Positions 29,681 through 31,926 of a stretch of DNA of 31,926 nucleotides are shown here, piece by piece. A program made the position numbers and the translations under genes. Location of the stretch: assembly GCA_020148085.1 (NCBI GenBank), contig JAHCRD010000001.1, positions 1 through 31,926 of the forward strand, read 5' to 3'. The notes beneath the pieces were generated by a model, which was given only the letters and a program-made list of their open reading frames with translations, was not told the DNA's origin and did no database searches. How positions within the stretch are numbered: position 1 is the first letter of the stretch; every line of letters begins with the position of its first letter. Source of the stretch: Patescibacteria group bacterium. Lineage in GTDB: Bacteria; Patescibacteriota; Minisyncoccia; Minisyncoccales; CG1-02-41-26.

Positions 29681-30460
29681 TTATTTTTCCATCTTTGAAA
29701 ACTCTTCCCTTAAAAAATTAAGATAAAGTTCTGATATTTCTTTTAAGTTTCTTTTCACCTCTTCTGTTATTTTAATCCTCGGTAATATTTTCCAATCCTC
29801 GGAGAGAAAAAGCCGTAAAATCTTAACTGTATCCACACTTATTTCTTCTGCCAATTTCTTTTCTTCCTCGCTTAGTTTTTTGAAACATTTCCAACAAACT
29901 ATCCCTCCCTCTTTTGGTACAAACCAAAAGGTTTCGGGCAAGAGCAATTTCTGGCAGATTGGGCAAGAATGAATCTCAGGCTTGAACCCTAAAATTGAGA
30001 AAAGATTCCAGAGGAAATAGTAATAAATAATTTTCCCTGCCCCGTAGGAAGCCAAAGGCTTTCCTTCGGGGAATTCCCAATTATCTAATCGTCGGAAAGT
30101 TTCGCTTAGTAGATTCCAGATTTCGTCGTCTTTTTCTTCTTTACCAGTAAGAGAATCTAAGACCTCAGCGATTTGATATGTATAATTCAATTTTTGAGGA
30201 CTTTCTCTTAAGTTTCTAAATTTGTCAATTAAAATAGCGTCGGTTAAGGTTTTGTAAGTTTTTCCTTGAATAAATTCAATCTCTGAAAAATAAAAAAGTT
30301 CAGCTCCTGACCTTAATTTTGACTTGATTTTTCTAATTGCTCTTCCTAAGATTTCCAATTTCCCAAAATCTTCAGTCCAAATAGTAAAAAGCTGGTCGGC
30401 CTCCCCCCGACCCTCCTTCTTCAAAAAAATCCCCTGAGTCCGATAGTGAGTAAACGGCAT
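29681..30460 (-). CDS. recO: DNA repair protein RecO
   Basis: 259 residues. The N-terminal OB fold begins YRTQGIFLKKEGRGEADQLF, followed by FGKLEILGRAIRKIKSKLRSGAEL, the usual RecO start pattern. The helical middle is followed by a four-cysteine zinc site (CPIC...CWKC, about 172-197) and a C-terminal helical bundle. RecO, with RecR, loads RecA onto SSB-coated DNA and anneals strands. It lies 8 nt after the IFGK-motif protein and 17 nt before the DUF11-like gene. No SD. With dprA and tatD it adds to the DNA-repair genes of the window. Confidence 0.92.
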   Translation of the reverse strand: MPFTHYRTQGIFLKKEGRGEADQLFTIWTEDFGKLEILGRAIRKIKSKLRSGAELFYFSEIEFIQGKTYKTLTDAILIDKFRNLRESPQKLNYTYQIAEVLDSLTGKEEKDDEIWNLLSETFRRLDNWEFPEGKPLASYGAGKIIYYYFLWNLFSILGFKPEIHSCPICQKLLLPETFWFVPKEGGIVCWKCFKKLSEEEKKLAEEISVDTVKILRLFLSEDWKILPRIKITEEVKRNLKEISELYLNFLREEFSKMEK

Positions 30461-30468
30461 TGTTAAAT

Positions 30469-30828
30469 TTAAAAACCGCCTAATTTCTTCAAATATCTAA
30501 TTTTTCTACGTATATCTTGTTTCTTTTTAAAACTTTTTGTTTTAAAGCTTTCTTTTCTTAGTTTGCTGAGACGGTATTTAAATTCTTCTCTGCTAATATG
30601 GGTTCCGTATCTTTTTCCAAATATCTCCTTCTCCAGTTTTTCTCGTTTCCTCCGATAAAATTTTTTACCTGAATCAGGAATCTCTGCTGGAGCCCTTCTC
30701 AATTCCTCTCTTAATTCCGGCCTAGTAACAGATCCTTTCTTCCCAAAAATATCTTTTTTTGGTTCTGGTTTTGGAGGTTCTGGAGCTTTGTGAGGAATTT
30801 TTGGTTGACTTTTAAAAGGTTTTGCCAT
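30469..30828 (-). CDS. Small basic protein with duplicated IFGK motif
   Basis: 119 residues, rich in Lys and Arg. A Pro/Lys-rich N-terminal tail (1-25) is followed by two related segments: DIFGKKGSVTRPELREELRR (26-45) and EIFGKRYGTHISREEFKYRL (68-87). The C-terminus is RRKIRYLKKLGG. The pattern IFGK-(K/R)-x-G-x-(V/I)-(T/S)-R-x-E-(L/F) is shared, so the protein seems to have arisen by internal duplication. I recall similar short proteins in Parcubacteria but know no function. The charge suggests nucleic-acid or ribosome binding (inference). It sits between ileS (18 nt) and recO (8 nt). Confidence 0.65.
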   Translation of the reverse strand: MAKPFKSQPKIPHKAPEPPKPEPKKDIFGKKGSVTRPELREELRRAPAEIPDSGKKFYRRKREKLEKEIFGKRYGTHISREEFKYRLSKLRKESFKTKSFKKKQDIRRKIRYLKKLGGF

Positions 30829-30846
30829 ATTTTTTTATTCGCATGC

Positions 30847-31926
30847 TTATTTTTCGACCTTTTTAATTGCGAGTTGAAGTTCTTCGTTGTCGATTTTAAT
30901 CCTTTTCTTTGCTGCAAAAACCTCTTTTTCAGGTAAACCCTGTTTAAGGTCTTTAGCTTTTGTTTCTCTTAAAATAGAGGCTTTATTTTTGGCTAAAATT
31001 TTAATTAATTTTGGACTATCTGAATAGTAAATCAAAATTTTATCTTTTGGAGTCAACCCTGCTTTCTTTCTTAAATCTTGAATCTGGCGAATAATCTCTC
31101 TCACCTGCCCTTCTTCTCTCAATTCTGAAGTAATTTTTGTATCATATTCTGGTTTTTCTACCTTTGGACTAAAAGATATTTTTTCTACGGGTACATTAAT
31201 TTCGCCTGCGACAATACTTGACGTGTCAGTAATGTCTATCATTTCAAATGATTTCGGTTTTCTTAATGTTACTGCCCTCAACGGCTGACGCACTTTTATT
31301 CCAAGCTTTGCTCTTTCAGCTAATGCCTCGCTAATAATTCCCCGTCGCTCGGTCATCTCATCTTCTAATTTTTTATTAATTATTTTTTCATGTGCTTTTG
31401 GCCAATCTTCCAAGTGAACGCTTTCTTTTTTGGTTAGGTCTTGGTAAATTTTCTCTGATAAAAATGGGCAGAAGGGAGCAGTTAATTTGCTTAAATTCAA
31501 AAGAACGAATCCCAGAGTTGCTGATGCTTCATTCAATTCTCTTCCACTGGCTGGTTTTTGAAATCGCTTTCTTGACCTTCTAATGTACCATAAAGAAAGG
31601 TCTTCAATTACAAAATTTTCTATTTTTCTTGCGACACCTGTAATATCATATCTCTCTAATCCTTTGGTAACTTCCAAAATTAAGTTATTTAACCTTGAAA
31701 GGATCCACTTATCTAAGATATCTTCACTCCTGTCATGGTAGTCAAATTTCTTCGTCAAATAGGTCTGAAAAAACAGGTGAGAATTCCAAAAGGTCATGAT
31801 GAATTTTTTCAGAACACTTTGTAAATCTTTTTCAGAAAAAAGTTTTGGGTCGCCGGGCTGATTAACAGTATAAAAATACCAACGGAGAGCATCAGCTCCG
31901 TATTTTTTGGTGATTTCCCAGGGATC
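30847..31926 (-). CDS. ileS: Isoleucyl-tRNA synthetase, C-terminal part, cut by the window edge
   Basis: The frame is open to the last base, so the gene begins beyond the window; the ATG at 31797 is internal. The visible 359 residues begin DPWEITKKYGADALRWYFY, the segment that follows KMSKS in IleRS, then QPGDPKLFSEKDLQ and the anticodon-binding helices (DRSEDILDKWILSRLNNLIL..., VIEDLSLWYIRRSRKRF). A C-terminal domain of about 170 residues follows (LGIKVRQPLRAVTLRKP, VREIIRQIQDLRKKAGLTPKDKI), of the type found in the eukaryote-like, longer IleRS group. No C-terminal zinc finger is seen. It is the visible start of the minus-strand run towards recO and glyS. Confidence 0.95.
   Translation of the reverse strand, partial: DPWEITKKYGADALRWYFYTVNQPGDPKLFSEKDLQSVLKKFIMTFWNSHLFFQTYLTKKFDYHDRSEDILDKWILSRLNNLILEVTKGLERYDITGVARKIENFVIEDLSLWYIRRSRKRFQKPASGRELNEASATLGFVLLNLSKLTAPFCPFLSEKIYQDLTKKESVHLEDWPKAHEKIINKKLEDEMTERRGIISEALAERAKLGIKVRQPLRAVTLRKPKSFEMIDITDTSSIVAGEINVPVEKISFSPKVEKPEYDTKITSELREEGQVREIIRQIQDLRKKAGLTPKDKILIYYSDSPKLIKILAKNKASILRETKAKDLKQGLPEKEVFAAKKRIKIDNEELQLAIKKVEK

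Noticed and set aside
31795..31797. ATG at 31797 as the start of ileS
   Set aside because: The frame upstream is open and reads typical IleRS sequence (DPWEITKKYGADALRW) to the window edge.

Overview
The window is AT-rich, gene-dense bacterial DNA with very short intergenic gaps and many 1-13 nt gene overlaps. Features that suggest a member of the Candidate Phyla Radiation (Patescibacteria, probably a Parcubacteria-like lineage) are compact versions of housekeeping proteins (Mfd, Rel, IorA), single-helix membrane-anchored proteins of unknown role, a small basic protein with two IFGK motifs, and almost no Shine-Dalgarno (SD) sequences. This placement is an inference from gene style; no rRNA is present. 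TGA acts as a normal stop (for example at the end of topA), so there is no sign of recoding.

Layout: 1-1746 (+) holds the 3' part of an EamA transporter and a membrane-anchored clan GH-A-like glycosidase. 1745-2375 (-) is a small cassette with its own promoter, SD-led genes and terminator: a frameshifted small protein and a 79-aa membrane protein. 2363-9041 (+) is a genome-maintenance and stress block: short mfd, dprA, topA and a Rel-type (p)ppGpp synthetase, followed by tRNA-Leu(CAA) and a bidirectional terminator. 15733-9214 (-) is a long gene run: iorA, three membrane or anchored proteins, iorB, a sugar nucleotidyltransferase, tsaC, a purN-like gene and a PAP2 phosphatase. 19329-15782 (-) is leuS-capA. 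20173-19368 (-) is a second small-membrane-protein cassette with a perfect consensus promoter. Then come tatD, a membrane protein and metG (-), a YdjM-like protein (+), and a long minus-strand run read from ileS (open at the right edge): IFGK protein, recO, DUF11-like surface protein, glyS, M16 peptidase, AI-2E family permease, rsmI.

The most unusual point is the iorA-iorB locus. The two subunit genes are separated by about 1.9 kb of membrane-protein genes. In the middle of these lies a 77-bp fossil of a direct iorA/iorB junction: the last 16 codons plus stop of an iorA-like frame, a 5-nt gap, then the first 7 codons of an iorB-like frame. It looks like the footprint of two insertions, or of a duplication and deletion, that left both real genes intact.

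Other recurring themes are: (1) promoters placed so close to start codons that leaderless mRNAs are likely (mfd, leuS, tatD, metG), in contrast to the two SD-led cassettes; (2) short repeat and palindrome families lying in frame inside otherwise conserved enzymes (topA, leuS, rsmI, tatD, iorA); (3) loss of regulatory or accessory domains from Mfd, Rel and IorA.
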